Positions 7,348 through 15,019 of a stretch of DNA of 22,137 bases are shown piece after piece (within the stretch, counting starts at the first letter, position 1; each line of letters starts with the position of its first letter). A model generated the notes under the pieces. That model searched no databases. It was given only the letters and a program-made list of their open reading frames with translations, and was not told the origin of the DNA. The translations under genes and the position numbers were made by a program. This DNA comes from SIG205 sp045545595 (lineage in GTDB: Bacteria; Bacillota_I; Bacilli_A; RF39; UBA660): positions 1 through 22,137 of the forward strand of contig JAZQBG010000019.1 of NCBI GenBank assembly GCA_045545595.1, given 5' to 3'.

Positions 7348-7608
7348 ATGTATACTGAATATTATGAAACATATCCAACATACACTTATACCAGTTCAGA
7401 AAACCCATCTAACATGACTACATATAGTTATAATCAAAATGATGGTGATAGATTAATTGGTGGATTTGGGGTTCCATTTGTATTAGGCGGGATAACAGGT
7501 GGACTACTTGCACCTGCATTTTATCGTCCATACTATAGACCACCATTCTATGGATCGTATAGACCATATAGACCATATTATAGGCCTCCATTTTATGGAA
7601 GATGGTAA
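7348..7608 (+). CDS. Small Gly/Tyr/Pro/Arg-rich protein of unknown function
   Basis: 86 residues from ATG 7348, chosen because AAAGGAG lies 10 nt upstream; the longer TTG reading would place the ribosome site inside the gene. The N-terminal third is rich in Tyr, Thr and Ser, the middle is a Gly-rich hydrophobic stretch (LIGGFGVPFVLGGITGGLL), and the C-terminus repeats short RPYYRPPFYG-like units. Its composition recalls small spore-coat or surface-layer proteins of Firmicutes, but no family is recognised. It is monocistronic, divergent from the DGR operon, with its own terminator. Confidence 0.75.
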   Translation: MYTEYYETYPTYTYTSSENPSNMTTYSYNQNDGDRLIGGFGVPFVLGGITGGLLAPAFYRPYYRPPFYGSYRPYRPYYRPPFYGRW

Positions 7609-7629
7609 AACAGAGAAATTCTCTGTTTT
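7607..7629 (+). terminator. Terminator of the small Tyr-rich gene
   Basis: An 11-bp perfect inverted repeat (AAAACAGAGAA / TTCTCTGTTTT) overlaps the stop codon and is followed by a T run. Confidence 0.85.
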
Positions 7630-7642
7630 TAATTTTAATAAA

Positions 7643-7671
7643 TTGAAATATAAATGATTATAATGTATAAT
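7643..7671 (+). promoter_or_regulatory. SigA-type promoter of the 246-residue gene
   Basis: TTGAAA (7643-7648), 17-nt spacer, TATAAT (7666-7671), 26 nt before the start at 7698. Confidence 0.75.
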
Positions 7672-7697
7672 ATGTCTACAACGAAAGAAGGTAAAAC

Positions 7698-8438
7698 ATG
7701 AAAAGATTATATGAACAAGTACCTATAGATACTTGGAAGAGGATTGCAGACAGAGTTAAAAGATTAAATATAAATGGTTATACAAGCGATGAATTTAATT
7801 CAAATTTGAAGATATTACAAAATTTATTGTCGGATTTAGATTTATCATTAGAAGAAGGAAAGAAAGAACCAAAAATTGACGATCAAATTGGATTATCATC
7901 ATTACTATCTTCTATTTATTGTACAAGTATTATTCCAGAAAGTTCTATACAAGACTTTTGCGAATATATTTATGCATTAGATGATTTAGGTGTAGAAAAC
8001 ATAACATATAGACCAGTTAATTTTCCTAATAAAATTAATACAAAATTAGAGTATAGCGATGATTATGTACATATGCAAAAACTTATAAGTAAATGTTATA
8101 CAGATGGAAAGTTTAAATTATCAAGACCAGATATAATTAGTTATTGTGATTATAATCGATATTTAATTACAAATATAAAAGATGCTTCATATATATTAAT
8201 CACTAAAATTTCTCATCAAAGACCATATGCATTAAAAGAACCACAAGTATTAGAATCTGAAATTGTAATTAAAAACTTTAAAGGTAATTTACCAGATAAA
8301 AAAGAATTAATAAATATAGAATTCCCAAAATTAAAAATTCATTCTAGAAAAATTAGTTGGGGCGAAAGTCCAGAATATAGTCAAATATTTAATGAATATA
8401 TTAATGAAGATATAATTGTTAAAAAACTAAAAAAATAG
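7698..8438 (+). CDS. Hypothetical protein, 246 residues
   Basis: I do not recognise this protein. It starts at ATG 7698 after AGAAGG. It is soluble-looking, with no membrane segment or signal peptide. The N-terminal 60 residues are charged and helical (KRIADRVKRLNINGY, LSDLDLSLEEGKKE). The middle has a short Cys-containing segment (IYCTSIIPESS) and the C-terminal half alternates hydrophobic and charged residues as in a beta-rich fold. It is a single-gene unit with its own promoter and a strong terminator. Its place between a DGR and a type III toxin-antitoxin locus makes it a candidate defence or mobile-element cargo gene, but only by association. Confidence 0.8.
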   Translation: MKRLYEQVPIDTWKRIADRVKRLNINGYTSDEFNSNLKILQNLLSDLDLSLEEGKKEPKIDDQIGLSSLLSSIYCTSIIPESSIQDFCEYIYALDDLGVENITYRPVNFPNKINTKLEYSDDYVHMQKLISKCYTDGKFKLSRPDIISYCDYNRYLITNIKDASYILITKISHQRPYALKEPQVLESEIVIKNFKGNLPDKKELINIEFPKLKIHSRKISWGESPEYSQIFNEYINEDIIVKKLKK

Positions 8439-8439
8439 C

Positions 8440-8471
8440 AATAAGCCATCAGTTTAACCTGATGGCTTATT
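8440..8471. terminator. Bidirectional terminator
   Basis: A 13-bp perfect stem (AATAAGCCATCAG / CTGATGGCTTATT) with a 6-nt loop, T-rich on both sides. It serves the 246-residue gene on plus and the truncated toxin gene on minus. Confidence 0.9.
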
Positions 8472-8484
8472 TTAAATATATAAA

Positions 8485-8643
8485 TTATTGTGAAACACTT
8501 ATTTCATTTAACATTTGTTCTTTTATTTTATCAATATCAGTAAAGAAAAGGTTAATACCTCGTTTCTTCATTTCTAACATATTATTAAAATTATCTAATA
8601 TTTGATCTTTTATATGGTATATATAACCGGTTTGTACTTTCAT
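8485..8643 (-). CDS. Truncated type III toxin-like ORF (52 residues, internal deletion)
   Basis: ATG at 8643 with AGAGGA a few nt upstream, stop at 8485-8487. It lies directly after tandem RNA repeats and their terminator, the position of the toxin gene in type III toxin-antitoxin loci. The first 13 residues (MKVQTGYIYHIKD) look like the N-terminus, and the last ~37 (NNMLEMKKRGINLFF, TDIDKIKEQMLNE) like the C-terminus, of a ToxN/CptN-related endoribonuclease family that I recall as about 150-180 residues. The catalytic middle would then be missing in frame. The family match is from memory. If correct, the product should be inactive as a nuclease while the antitoxin RNA remains. A genuine small protein of another family is the alternative. 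Confidence 0.65.
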   Translation of the reverse strand: MKVQTGYIYHIKDQILDNFNNMLEMKKRGINLFFTDIDKIKEQMLNEISVSQ

Positions 8644-8684
8644 ATCATCATCCTCTTATATAAAAAGTATAACAAAATTGAAAA

Positions 8685-8714
8685 GAAAACTCTATTCAAA
8701 AGAATAAAGTTTTC
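8685..8714 (-). terminator. Terminator between antitoxin repeats and toxin ORF
   Basis: A 13-bp stem with one G-U pair and a 4-nt loop (GAAAACTTTATTC / GAATAGAGTTTTC on minus), followed by TTTT. In type III loci such a leaky terminator sets the excess of antitoxin RNA over toxin mRNA. Confidence 0.85.
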
Positions 8715-8819
8715 AAACATTTTCGTTCGGGATAATTTATTACTCGCACCACCCGAGAGCGAGAAACATTGTCGACCGGAATAACTTATTACTCGCACCA
8801 TCCGGGAGCGAGAAACATT
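8714..8819 (-). ncRNA. Type III antitoxin-like RNA: two 49-nt pseudoknot repeats
   Basis: On the minus strand two 49-nt units (8819-8771 and 8770-8722) begin with AATGTTTCTCGC, and a third partial unit AATGTTT begins at 8721. They share 42 of 49 bases. Each unit can fold as an H-type pseudoknot. Stem 1 is CTCGC with GCGAG in both units. Stem 2 is CCGGA with TCCGG in unit 1 and TCGGG with CCCGA in unit 2, so two pairs change in a compensatory way. The order promoter, repeats, terminator, small ORF is that of type III antitoxins such as ToxI and CptI, where the toxin cuts the precursor into single pseudoknots that inhibit it. Confidence 0.82.
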
Positions 8820-8833
8820 TACAAATTGTGCAT

Positions 8834-8864
8834 TTAATAATGCAATAATAATGCGAAAAGTCAA
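8834..8864 (-). promoter_or_regulatory. Promoter of the antitoxin RNA
   Basis: On the minus strand TTGACT (8864-8859) is followed after 17-19 nt by the AT-rich ATTATTAA (8841-8834), about 15 nt before the first repeat. The -35 box is strong; the exact -10 is uncertain. Confidence 0.6.
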
Positions 8865-8874
8865 TTAATATTAA

Positions 8875-9642
8875 CTACTTAGCTAAAAAATATGCGTAAT
8901 TTCTATCTATATATTTAAATACTACGTTGAGTACAATTATTGAGATAAACATCAATTCTATATTTAAGAACATTGATAGTACTCCAACTACAATTCCAAA
9001 TATAATTTGTATAAATGCAGTATTAGGAGTTGATTTAAATTCTGGAATTACAAATAAACATAAAAACAGTAATATATAATCAATATTATCAAAAGACATA
9101 TTAAACAACATTTTAATAATAATGAATATTATACTAGCAATACTTATTCTAAACTTTGTTGACCTATTTGTAATAAGAGTAATTATTGAAACAAACAATA
9201 AAAAAGAATAAATAAATATATTATAATTACCAAATACTAAACTATTAGTTGTAAATATCATAAATAAATATATTACTAAACTAGAAATTGTATATATATT
9301 AATTTCATTATAGAATTTCGATATTAATACTACTCCAATATTCACAAATAACAATAGTAAATATGGAATATTTAATGGTGTTATAAAGACTACAATAATA
9401 CTAAAAATTAAATCTTTGTAATAATCGTTAATATTAATTTTATTAGTTTTAATATAATCAAATATTATACTTGTAAATAAACTTGCTACAATTGAAATAA
9501 TAAACAAAACTATACTATTTAATTCACCAATGTAACATCTATAAATCATAAATGGAATTAGTGTTAAAAAATTTGTTAGGATTATCTTTTGAGCATTATT
9601 CTTATCTTTTATGAAAGGCCCATTATTTACTATAAATTCCAC
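8875..9642 (-). CDS. rnfD: Divergent RnfD/NqrB-family membrane subunit
   Basis: 255 residues, almost wholly hydrophobic, with about eight membrane segments. The N-terminus (NNGPFIKDKN, then FLTLIPFMIYRCYIG) and the C-terminus (FVIPEFKSTPNTAFIQIIFG, then VGVLSMFLN, LNVVFKYIDRN) follow the RnfD pattern. It is shorter than usual RnfD (about 310-350), and I find no SGAT-like motif, where RnfD carries a covalent FMN on Thr; the loop before the middle helices looks lost. The GTG start overlaps the rnfC stop (TAGTG). RnfD normally forms the membrane ion channel part of the Rnf ferredoxin:NAD oxidoreductase. No rnfG/E/A/B follows; the next feature is the toxin-antitoxin locus. Confidence 0.75.
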   Translation of the reverse strand: MEFIVNNGPFIKDKNNAQKIILTNFLTLIPFMIYRCYIGELNSIVLFIISIVASLFTSIIFDYIKTNKININDYYKDLIFSIIVVFITPLNIPYLLLLFVNIGVVLISKFYNEINIYTISSLVIYLFMIFTTNSLVFGNYNIFIYSFLLFVSIITLITNRSTKFRISIASIIFIIIKMLFNMSFDNIDYILLFLCLFVIPEFKSTPNTAFIQIIFGIVVGVLSMFLNIELMFISIIVLNVVFKYIDRNYAYFLAK

Positions 9643-10904
9643 TATAAATCACCATCCTTCTTCTTAGAATTAACAATTTCTCTTAAATCAATTTTTGAAG
9701 GACAAATGTATGAACATAAACCACAGTTTACACATTTATTTGGATTTAGTTTTTCCAGCATTTTAGTATTATCTGTATTTCTAATTAATATTGGTGATAA
9801 ACGAACAGGACAAACATTTACACATTTACCACAGTTAATACAATCTATTTCATTATATGATTCACAATCTAATGCCACTATACCAGATAATTTTTTATTA
9901 ATAACTACATCATCACTATCTAATGCATTACCAATCATTGGACCATTAGAAATTAGTGCTAGTCTTTTCTTAGTGTAATCACCAATATAATTTATTATAT
10001 CTTTAACTAGAGTTCCATCTTTAACAAGAATATTTTGAGGATTTTTAATATTTTCTCCACTAACAGTTATAACTCTTTCAATAACTGGTTTTCTGTATTT
10101 TAATACCCTATATATTTCATAAATTGTAGATATATTATTTACAATTATACATTTTTCAATAGGATTATTTTTAATGTCTATATTATATAAATATTTAATT
10201 AATGATTTTTCATATCCAATAGGATATATATCTGGTACTGTTTTAATTCTTATTTTAGGATAAGAACCAATATATTCGATTAAGTCATTCATTGCACTTT
10301 GATTATAATCTTTAAGAGCAATAACACACTCTTCAATTTCAAATATTTCCATCAAAGAATCTATTGTTTCTAAAATTTCAGGAGTATGTAAATTAAGAAT
10401 TGTGTAGTCTGAAGTTAAATATGGTTCACTTTCTATAGCATTGACAACTAATTTTTTAATTTTTAACTCCATACCATATTTATAATAAGTAGGATAATCA
10501 TTCCCACTCATACCTACTACACCACAGTTTTTAAATAGTTCTACAACTTCTTCTTTAGTGTATTGGTTTATCTTTTTCTTAGCACCTAATTTTTCTTTTT
10601 CTTTTTCTCTAAAATCATTTTCTATTTTAATTGTTTTAACTTTTTTATTATCTATATATGTTTTATCTACAAATTCTTTTACTATGCCACTGACACTACT
10701 AAATATCGGAAAATTATATTTGTCATTTGAACGTGCAACAATTTGATTTTTATATACGTAGTCTCCTTCTTTTACTAGAATTTGACAATTATTATTTTTA
10801 TACGTAACAAGCGGGATGTATATATAATCTACTTTTTCCATTGTAGATACTTCTCTTTTTAAAGAAATATTTTTATTATTAATTATTTTTTTACCTCTTA
10901 TCAT
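9642..10904 (-). CDS. rnfC: RnfC-like electron transport complex subunit
   Basis: 420 residues from ATG 10904, with GGGAGGG 6 nt upstream; the TTG at 10919 would lie within the ribosome site. Domains in order: barrel-sandwich/biotinyl-like N-terminus (VKEGDYVYKNQIVA, SSVSGIV), the Nuo51-like region with ESEPYLTSDYTIL and VPDIYPIGYEKSLI, a SLBB-like segment, and two 4Fe-4S motifs, CINCGKCVNVCP and CVNCGLCSYICP, in the last 65 residues. RnfC is the cytoplasmic NADH/FMN subunit. The glycine-rich loop that should read GxGGAGFPT is GMSGNDYPT here and GAECEPY is AIESEPY, so flavin/NADH binding may be altered. It forms a two-gene operon with rnfD. Confidence 0.85.
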   Translation of the reverse strand: MIRGKKIINNKNISLKREVSTMEKVDYIYIPLVTYKNNNCQILVKEGDYVYKNQIVARSNDKYNFPIFSSVSGIVKEFVDKTYIDNKKVKTIKIENDFREKEKEKLGAKKKINQYTKEEVVELFKNCGVVGMSGNDYPTYYKYGMELKIKKLVVNAIESEPYLTSDYTILNLHTPEILETIDSLMEIFEIEECVIALKDYNQSAMNDLIEYIGSYPKIRIKTVPDIYPIGYEKSLIKYLYNIDIKNNPIEKCIIVNNISTIYEIYRVLKYRKPVIERVITVSGENIKNPQNILVKDGTLVKDIINYIGDYTKKRLALISNGPMIGNALDSDDVVINKKLSGIVALDCESYNEIDCINCGKCVNVCPVRLSPILIRNTDNTKMLEKLNPNKCVNCGLCSYICPSKIDLREIVNSKKKDGDL

Positions 10905-10926
10905 ATACAACCCTCCCAATAATCCA

Positions 10927-10932
10927 ATTATA
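10927..10932 (-). promoter_or_regulatory. -10 box of the rnfCD promoter
   Basis: TATAAT on the minus strand, 22 nt upstream of the rnfC start codon, after the yqeH terminator. No good -35 box is seen. Confidence 0.45.
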
Positions 10933-10953
10933 CAATGTTTTTTGACAAAAGAA

Positions 10954-10976
10954 AAGAGATTTAAAATAAATCTCTT
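10954..10976 (-). terminator. Terminator of yqeGH
   Basis: A 9-bp perfect stem AAGAGATTT / AAATCTCTT with a 5-nt loop, then TTTCTTTT on the minus strand. It overlaps the yqeH stop codon and separates yqeGH from rnfCD. Confidence 0.85.
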
Positions 10977-11994
10977 ATACCATTGCGTCTCTTTTTATAA
11001 CACTAACACCTTTAGGGGCTAAAATATCTATTCTACCAGGAGTAGTTATTTTAATATAACCTAACCCATTAATAACTATGTCTTCTCTACCTTCCACTTC
11101 AAAAGCATGAGTAACCAAATCTTCATATTTTTCAACATGTGTATCAATATTTACTTGCTTTATCTTAAGACCAGGTGCCATATAAATAGTAAAACTATTT
11201 CTTGGACCATTTAGATAGTTAATTCGTGCAAATTTATCAAGTTCTATAGATTTTTTAGATCTAATTTGATAAGTAATTGGTTTAATTTCTTTTTTAGGAG
11301 TTATCTTTTTCAAATCTTTAAAATCAATAAAATTAATTATACTAGTTTCATCTACAATACCAGGAGTATCAATTAAAGTTAAGTCTTCATCAAGTTCTAC
11401 ATTTATTTGATTTAGTGTTGTAGAAGGCATTAAACTTGCAGTTATATTACTTGTTGTAGTTGAATAATTTTTAACTAACTTATTAACTAATGTAGATTTA
11501 CCAGCATTAGTGCTACCTACTACATATACTTTTTTACTCTTTTGATGTTTCTTAATTTTGTTGTATAGTTCATCAAGTCCTTCATTATTCATCGCACTAA
11601 CAATTATTGTATCAACTATATTATGTTTCTCATTTAATGATTTAATATAATCAATTAATTTATTATTATTAATTGACTTTGGCATTACATCTCTTTTAGT
11701 TATTACAAGTATAGTATCATTACTTAAATATTTATGTATGATTTCAATGTTATTAGATAGTGTAAATAAATCAACTACATATAATACTAAATCATTGGTA
11801 TTATTTATACTTTTTACTATATCGATAAAATCATCATTTTTTTTCTTTATTTCATAATATTCACCGTAATATTTCATTCTAAAACAACGTTTACATATTA
11901 ATGAACTATTATAGTCTTTCTCATCTACATATCCTTCTAGTTCTGGATTATCATACTGCATCACACTTCCGCATCCAAGACACTTTTTAGTCAT
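10975..11994 (-). CDS. yqeH: Ribosome biogenesis GTPase YqeH (circularly permuted)
   Basis: 339 residues from ATG 11994, with AAAGAGGT upstream; the TTG at 12012 would bury the ribosome site. An N-terminal zinc finger has CLGC (5-8) and CKRC (34-37). The G motifs occur in permuted order: TKRD (G4, 99-102), SAM (G5, 133), GSTNAGKST (G1, 160-168) and DTPG (G3, 209-212), followed by the C-terminal RNA-binding region. YqeH acts in 30S subunit assembly. The start overlaps the end of yqeG by 8 nt, so the two genes are coupled, in the order known from Bacillus. Confidence 0.95.
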   Translation of the reverse strand: MTKKCLGCGSVMQYDNPELEGYVDEKDYNSSLICKRCFRMKYYGEYYEIKKKNDDFIDIVKSINNTNDLVLYVVDLFTLSNNIEIIHKYLSNDTILVITKRDVMPKSINNNKLIDYIKSLNEKHNIVDTIIVSAMNNEGLDELYNKIKKHQKSKKVYVVGSTNAGKSTLVNKLVKNYSTTTSNITASLMPSTTLNQINVELDEDLTLIDTPGIVDETSIINFIDFKDLKKITPKKEIKPITYQIRSKKSIELDKFARINYLNGPRNSFTIYMAPGLKIKQVNIDTHVEKYEDLVTHAFEVEGREDIVINGLGYIKITTPGRIDILAPKGVSVIKRDAMV

Positions 11995-12508
11995 AGTATT
12001 TACCTCTTTCAAACAATCCTCTTTTATTTAGTTTCTTTTCTATTATTTTTTCTAACTTTCTATTAAATTTTGTAACAGTAATATCGTTTTTACTAATTGG
12101 GTTAACAAGTATTGTTGTTATGCCTATTCTATTTCCACCAAATATATCAGTTAGCAATTGATCACCAATAATAGCAGTTTCACTTAAGTCAAATTTATAT
12201 TCTTTTAATATTTTTAAAAACTTAGTTTTAACTGGTTTCATAGAAGAAGCACTACAGTCTACTACTAATTCATCTTTAAATGGTGTTAGTCTCTTTCTAG
12301 GACTATTAGACATAATTATAACTTTAAAATCTAGTTCTTTTAAGTTATCAAATAAATCTCTAATTTTTTTATTAGGCTTTTTAACATTTGGTGGAACTAT
12401 GGTATTATCCAAATCAAATAATAAACATTTAATTCCATCCTCTTTTAACTTCATATAATCAACTTGATAAATGTTTTTATAATATCTATCTGGTAAGAAA
12501 ATATCCAT
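11987..12508 (-). CDS. yqeG: YqeG family HAD IIIA-type phosphatase
   Basis: 173 residues. HAD motif I is FDLDNT (Asp 32 and Asp 34), motif II lies in IIMSNSP, a Lys follows near SMKPVKTK, and motif IV is GDQLLTDIFGGN. This is the normal length and motif set of YqeG, a soluble phosphatase of unknown substrate that is nearly always paired with yqeH in Firmicutes. The start at 12508 has GAAGGTGA upstream. It is the first gene of the yqeGH operon. Confidence 0.93.
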   Translation of the reverse strand: MDIFLPDRYYKNIYQVDYMKLKEDGIKCLLFDLDNTIVPPNVKKPNKKIRDLFDNLKELDFKVIIMSNSPRKRLTPFKDELVVDCSASSMKPVKTKFLKILKEYKFDLSETAIIGDQLLTDIFGGNRIGITTILVNPISKNDITVTKFNRKLEKIIEKKLNKRGLFERGKYYD

Positions 12509-12528
12509 AATTTCACCTTCCTTTTATC

Positions 12529-12534
12529 ATTATA
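12529..12534 (-). promoter_or_regulatory. -10 box of the yqeGH promoter
   Basis: TATAAT on the minus strand, about 20 nt upstream of yqeG. The -35 region (GTTTTA-like) is poor. Confidence 0.5.
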
Positions 12535-12558
12535 CTATAAATTTGCACTTTTAAAACA

Positions 12559-12587
12559 AAAAATATATCTTTAAACGATATATTTTT
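12559..12587 (-). terminator. Terminator of the 282-residue gene
   Basis: An 11-bp stem AAAAATATATC / GATATATTTTT with a 7-nt loop and a T run on the minus strand, directly after the stop at 12591. Confidence 0.75.
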
Positions 12588-12590
12588 AAA

Positions 12591-13439
12591 CTATTTATTT
12601 TTAAATTTAGAAATGTCAAATAATTTCTTTGCTTTTTGCTTTTGTTCTTGTTTTGATTTAATATAATCACCATGAAGTTTTAGTGCAACACTCTCTAGAG
12701 TTTTAAGGATTTCTTCTGAATGATATTTATTTAACTTAGATGCAAACTCTTTATAAATTATAGCGTATTTATCTATTTCACTAGCTAATCTTTCAACCCT
12801 ATTCAAATCAATAGTTGGTATTTTAATACTATTGATTAATTGTTTTTGTTGTTCATTATCTATAATGAGATTGTCATTTTTAAACGAATTAACAAAATTA
12901 TTAAAATCAGATATTAGTTTTTTATAACCATTTTTAACAGGTATACATATATAATCATTTTCTAAAGTTATAATACTCTTTTCACAATCAAATCTTTTAA
13001 TATATAAAAGTTTTTCATTTGTTTCAAGATTTTTAGTAAATACAATATCATCATTTGGTGATATACAAACTCCATTTTTAACATTATAGGTAATATTATG
13101 ATCGCTTTTATTAGTTATTTTGGTAGATGTAATTTCATATGTATGCCCATTTTCATTTTTATAATTTATTACATCCCAAGGTAAGTCAACTAAATTATGA
13201 GTTAATTTATATGGCTTTCCGTTATTTTCAAAATTAATCTTTTCATATAATTTAATATAGTCAAAACATGAATATGTTATTTCATCATAATTTTTACCAT
13301 TTAGTATAATATTAATTATTCTCAAATCTTTATTATCTGACCATACAGAACCTACTTCAACACTTCCTATTTTAGTTTCTACTTTATAATTTCCTTCTGG
13401 CAGATTACAAAGCAATACTGCAATATCCTTCATTTCCAT
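12591..13439 (-). CDS. Hypothetical protein, 282 residues
   Basis: I do not recognise this protein. It starts at ATG 13439 with GGAG 9 nt upstream. The N-terminal ~180 residues look beta-rich (VETKIGSVEVGSVW, IINIILNGKNYDEI, YICIPVKNGYKKL), followed by a helical, Lys/Glu-rich C-terminus (YKEFASKLNKYHSEEIL, SKQEQKQKAKKLFD) that may be a coiled coil. There is no signal peptide or membrane segment. It is monocistronic, between the deacetylase terminator and yqeG. Confidence 0.8.
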   Translation of the reverse strand: MEMKDIAVLLCNLPEGNYKVETKIGSVEVGSVWSDNKDLRIINIILNGKNYDEITYSCFDYIKLYEKINFENNGKPYKLTHNLVDLPWDVINYKNENGHTYEITSTKITNKSDHNITYNVKNGVCISPNDDIVFTKNLETNEKLLYIKRFDCEKSIITLENDYICIPVKNGYKKLISDFNNFVNSFKNDNLIIDNEQQKQLINSIKIPTIDLNRVERLASEIDKYAIIYKEFASKLNKYHSEEILKTLESVALKLHGDYIKSKQEQKQKAKKLFDISKFKNK

Positions 13440-13485
13440 CTATATCACTCCTTAGGTATTTATTCTATCACAAAATAACAAAAAA

Positions 13486-13516
13486 GCACACACTTTTTTA
13501 ATTGTTTACTGTGTGC
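13486..13516 (-). terminator. Terminator of the deacetylase gene, stem partly coding
   Basis: GCACACA and TGTGTGC form a 7-bp stem with a 17-nt loop, then TTTTTT on the minus strand. The 5' arm encodes the last residues of the protein and the stop codon lies in the loop. Confidence 0.7.
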
Positions 13517-14919
13517 GCAATTTGTGGGGTGTTGCTATCTATTGCTGCAAAGGTATATCCTGCATTTTGACAAGTAGTTATTATATCTTTTAAAGCATTT
13601 AATGTTTTATAGTTGTTTTCAAAATCATGCATTAATACTACATTTGTTTTAGTAGGTGATATTCCTTTTATAACGTTATTATAAACGTCATTTTTGTTAT
13701 TTGCACCACCAGCATCACCACTAGCAACATTCCAGTCAAAATAAGTAAAACCTTTTTCTGTAACTGAACTAACTAATCTACTCATTATACCAATATTAAA
13801 TTGTTTGCTTACTGTATTTGAACTTCCTCCTGGGAATCTTATTATTTTACTTTCTACGCCTGTAATATTTTTAACTTTATTACTTATAGAATATAAATCA
13901 TTAAAGTAAGCATCTTCAGATTTATATATTTGATTGTATTGATGTGTACATGTATGAAGAGCGATAGTATGTCCTTCATCATATGCTCTTTTTATTAGGT
14001 AATTTAATGAATCACTTTTACATGTTACAAAAAATGTTGCTTTAACACCAGTTTCTTTTAATACATCAAGTACTTTTGGAGTGATTGAAGCACTAGGACC
14101 ATCGTCAAAAGTTAAATATATCATTGATGATTTATATGTTCCTTGTTTAATTTGTACTTTATTATTATATACATTTATTTTTCTTGATACTATACTTTCA
14201 TTACCACTTTTATCATTAACCTTATATTGTATTTCATAACTACCCACTTTATTTACATCTATATTATTAGTTATCTTTACTTCACTAGTCAAATCACCAT
14301 CACAATTATCTAATGCACTATATCCCGGTTCATTATAGGCTTGTCCAATTGGAATAGTTAATGACTCATTTCCATTTAGTGTAATTGTAGGAGCTTCAGT
14401 ATCTTCAAATTTTAATTTTCTTTCAATATTAGTTGCATTACCAGAACTATCTTTAACTGTATATTTTATTAAATCTTTATTATTAATTATTTTAACTTTA
14501 TCACTAATATCTCCATCATGATTATCAATCGCACTATAACCTAATTCCTCATATTCTTTATTAGGACAAACTGATACTTCTTCTCCACCTACTAATTCAA
14601 TTATAGGAGCTTCTTCATCTACTACCTTAACATTTCTAGTAATCGATTTATTAATTAATCCATTTTTATAAATATATTTTATTTTGTATGTTCCAACTTT
14701 GTTAGTATTAACTTTACCTTTAATCTTGATATTATAATTATTATTACCAAATAGATTTTTAGCTTTAACACCTAATTCTTTATATTCTCCGTTTAACGAT
14801 ACTATTTGATTATTATCTCCATTTAATTTTAAACTTGGAATATACGCAAAATATACACTTATTGTTAAAGCAATTAAGAACAACAAAACAGAAATTATTA
14901 TAATCATAACCTTTTTCAT
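13498..14919 (-). CDS. Membrane-anchored polysaccharide deacetylase with DUF5011 repeats
   Basis: 473 residues from ATG 14919 (a GTG at 14928 is too close to the AGGA). A single N-terminal membrane anchor (about 5-27) is followed by three Ig-like DUF5011 domains (about 30-105, 106-177 and 178-252), two with the GYSAxDNxDGD motif, which place the enzyme away from the membrane. The NodB domain starts at about 265. It has TFDDGP (270-275, catalytic and metal Asp), HTCTH (322-326, metal His pair) and RFPGGSSN. It should remove N-acetyl or O-acetyl groups from peptidoglycan or another wall glycan. It is transcribed divergently from sigK. Confidence 0.92.
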   Translation of the reverse strand: MKKVMIIIISVLLFLIALTISVYFAYIPSLKLNGDNNQIVSLNGEYKELGVKAKNLFGNNNYNIKIKGKVNTNKVGTYKIKYIYKNGLINKSITRNVKVVDEEAPIIELVGGEEVSVCPNKEYEELGYSAIDNHDGDISDKVKIINNKDLIKYTVKDSSGNATNIERKLKFEDTEAPTITLNGNESLTIPIGQAYNEPGYSALDNCDGDLTSEVKITNNIDVNKVGSYEIQYKVNDKSGNESIVSRKINVYNNKVQIKQGTYKSSMIYLTFDDGPSASITPKVLDVLKETGVKATFFVTCKSDSLNYLIKRAYDEGHTIALHTCTHQYNQIYKSEDAYFNDLYSISNKVKNITGVESKIIRFPGGSSNTVSKQFNIGIMSRLVSSVTEKGFTYFDWNVASGDAGGANNKNDVYNNVIKGISPTKTNVVLMHDFENNYKTLNALKDIITTCQNAGYTFAAIDSNTPQIAHTVNN

Positions 14920-14946
14920 ACTACTCACTATCCTACACTCACACCA

Positions 14947-14977
14947 ATTATATCACCTTTCTCAAGTTTTTTGTCAA
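14947..14977 (-). promoter_or_regulatory. Candidate promoter of the deacetylase gene
   Basis: TTGACA (14977-14972) and TATAAT (14952-14947) on the minus strand. Both boxes are perfect but 19 nt apart, longer than the optimum of 17. Confidence 0.55.
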
Positions 14978-15019
14978 AATATGTTTCAAAATAAATATAA
15001 TTAATTGGGAAGTGATATT

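Noticed and set aside
8714..8819. A short CRISPR array
   Set aside because: The two units are contiguous 49-nt repeats without unique spacers, and no cas gene is present.
8602..8864. ORFs 8602-8784 (plus) and 8640-8864 (minus) across the tandem repeats
   Set aside because: They run through the pseudoknot repeats and terminator, which are explained better as antitoxin RNA; the minus frame also overlaps the ribosome site of the 52-codon ORF.
13498..14919. A phage or adhesin gene because of its Ig-like repeats
   Set aside because: The C-terminal NodB domain with TFDDGP and HTCTH and the membrane anchor identify a wall polysaccharide deacetylase.
14971..15001. TTGTCA and TATAAT as a sigK promoter
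   Set aside because: The spacer is 19 nt and the transcript would begin inside the ribosome site; the same sequence fits the divergent deacetylase promoter better.
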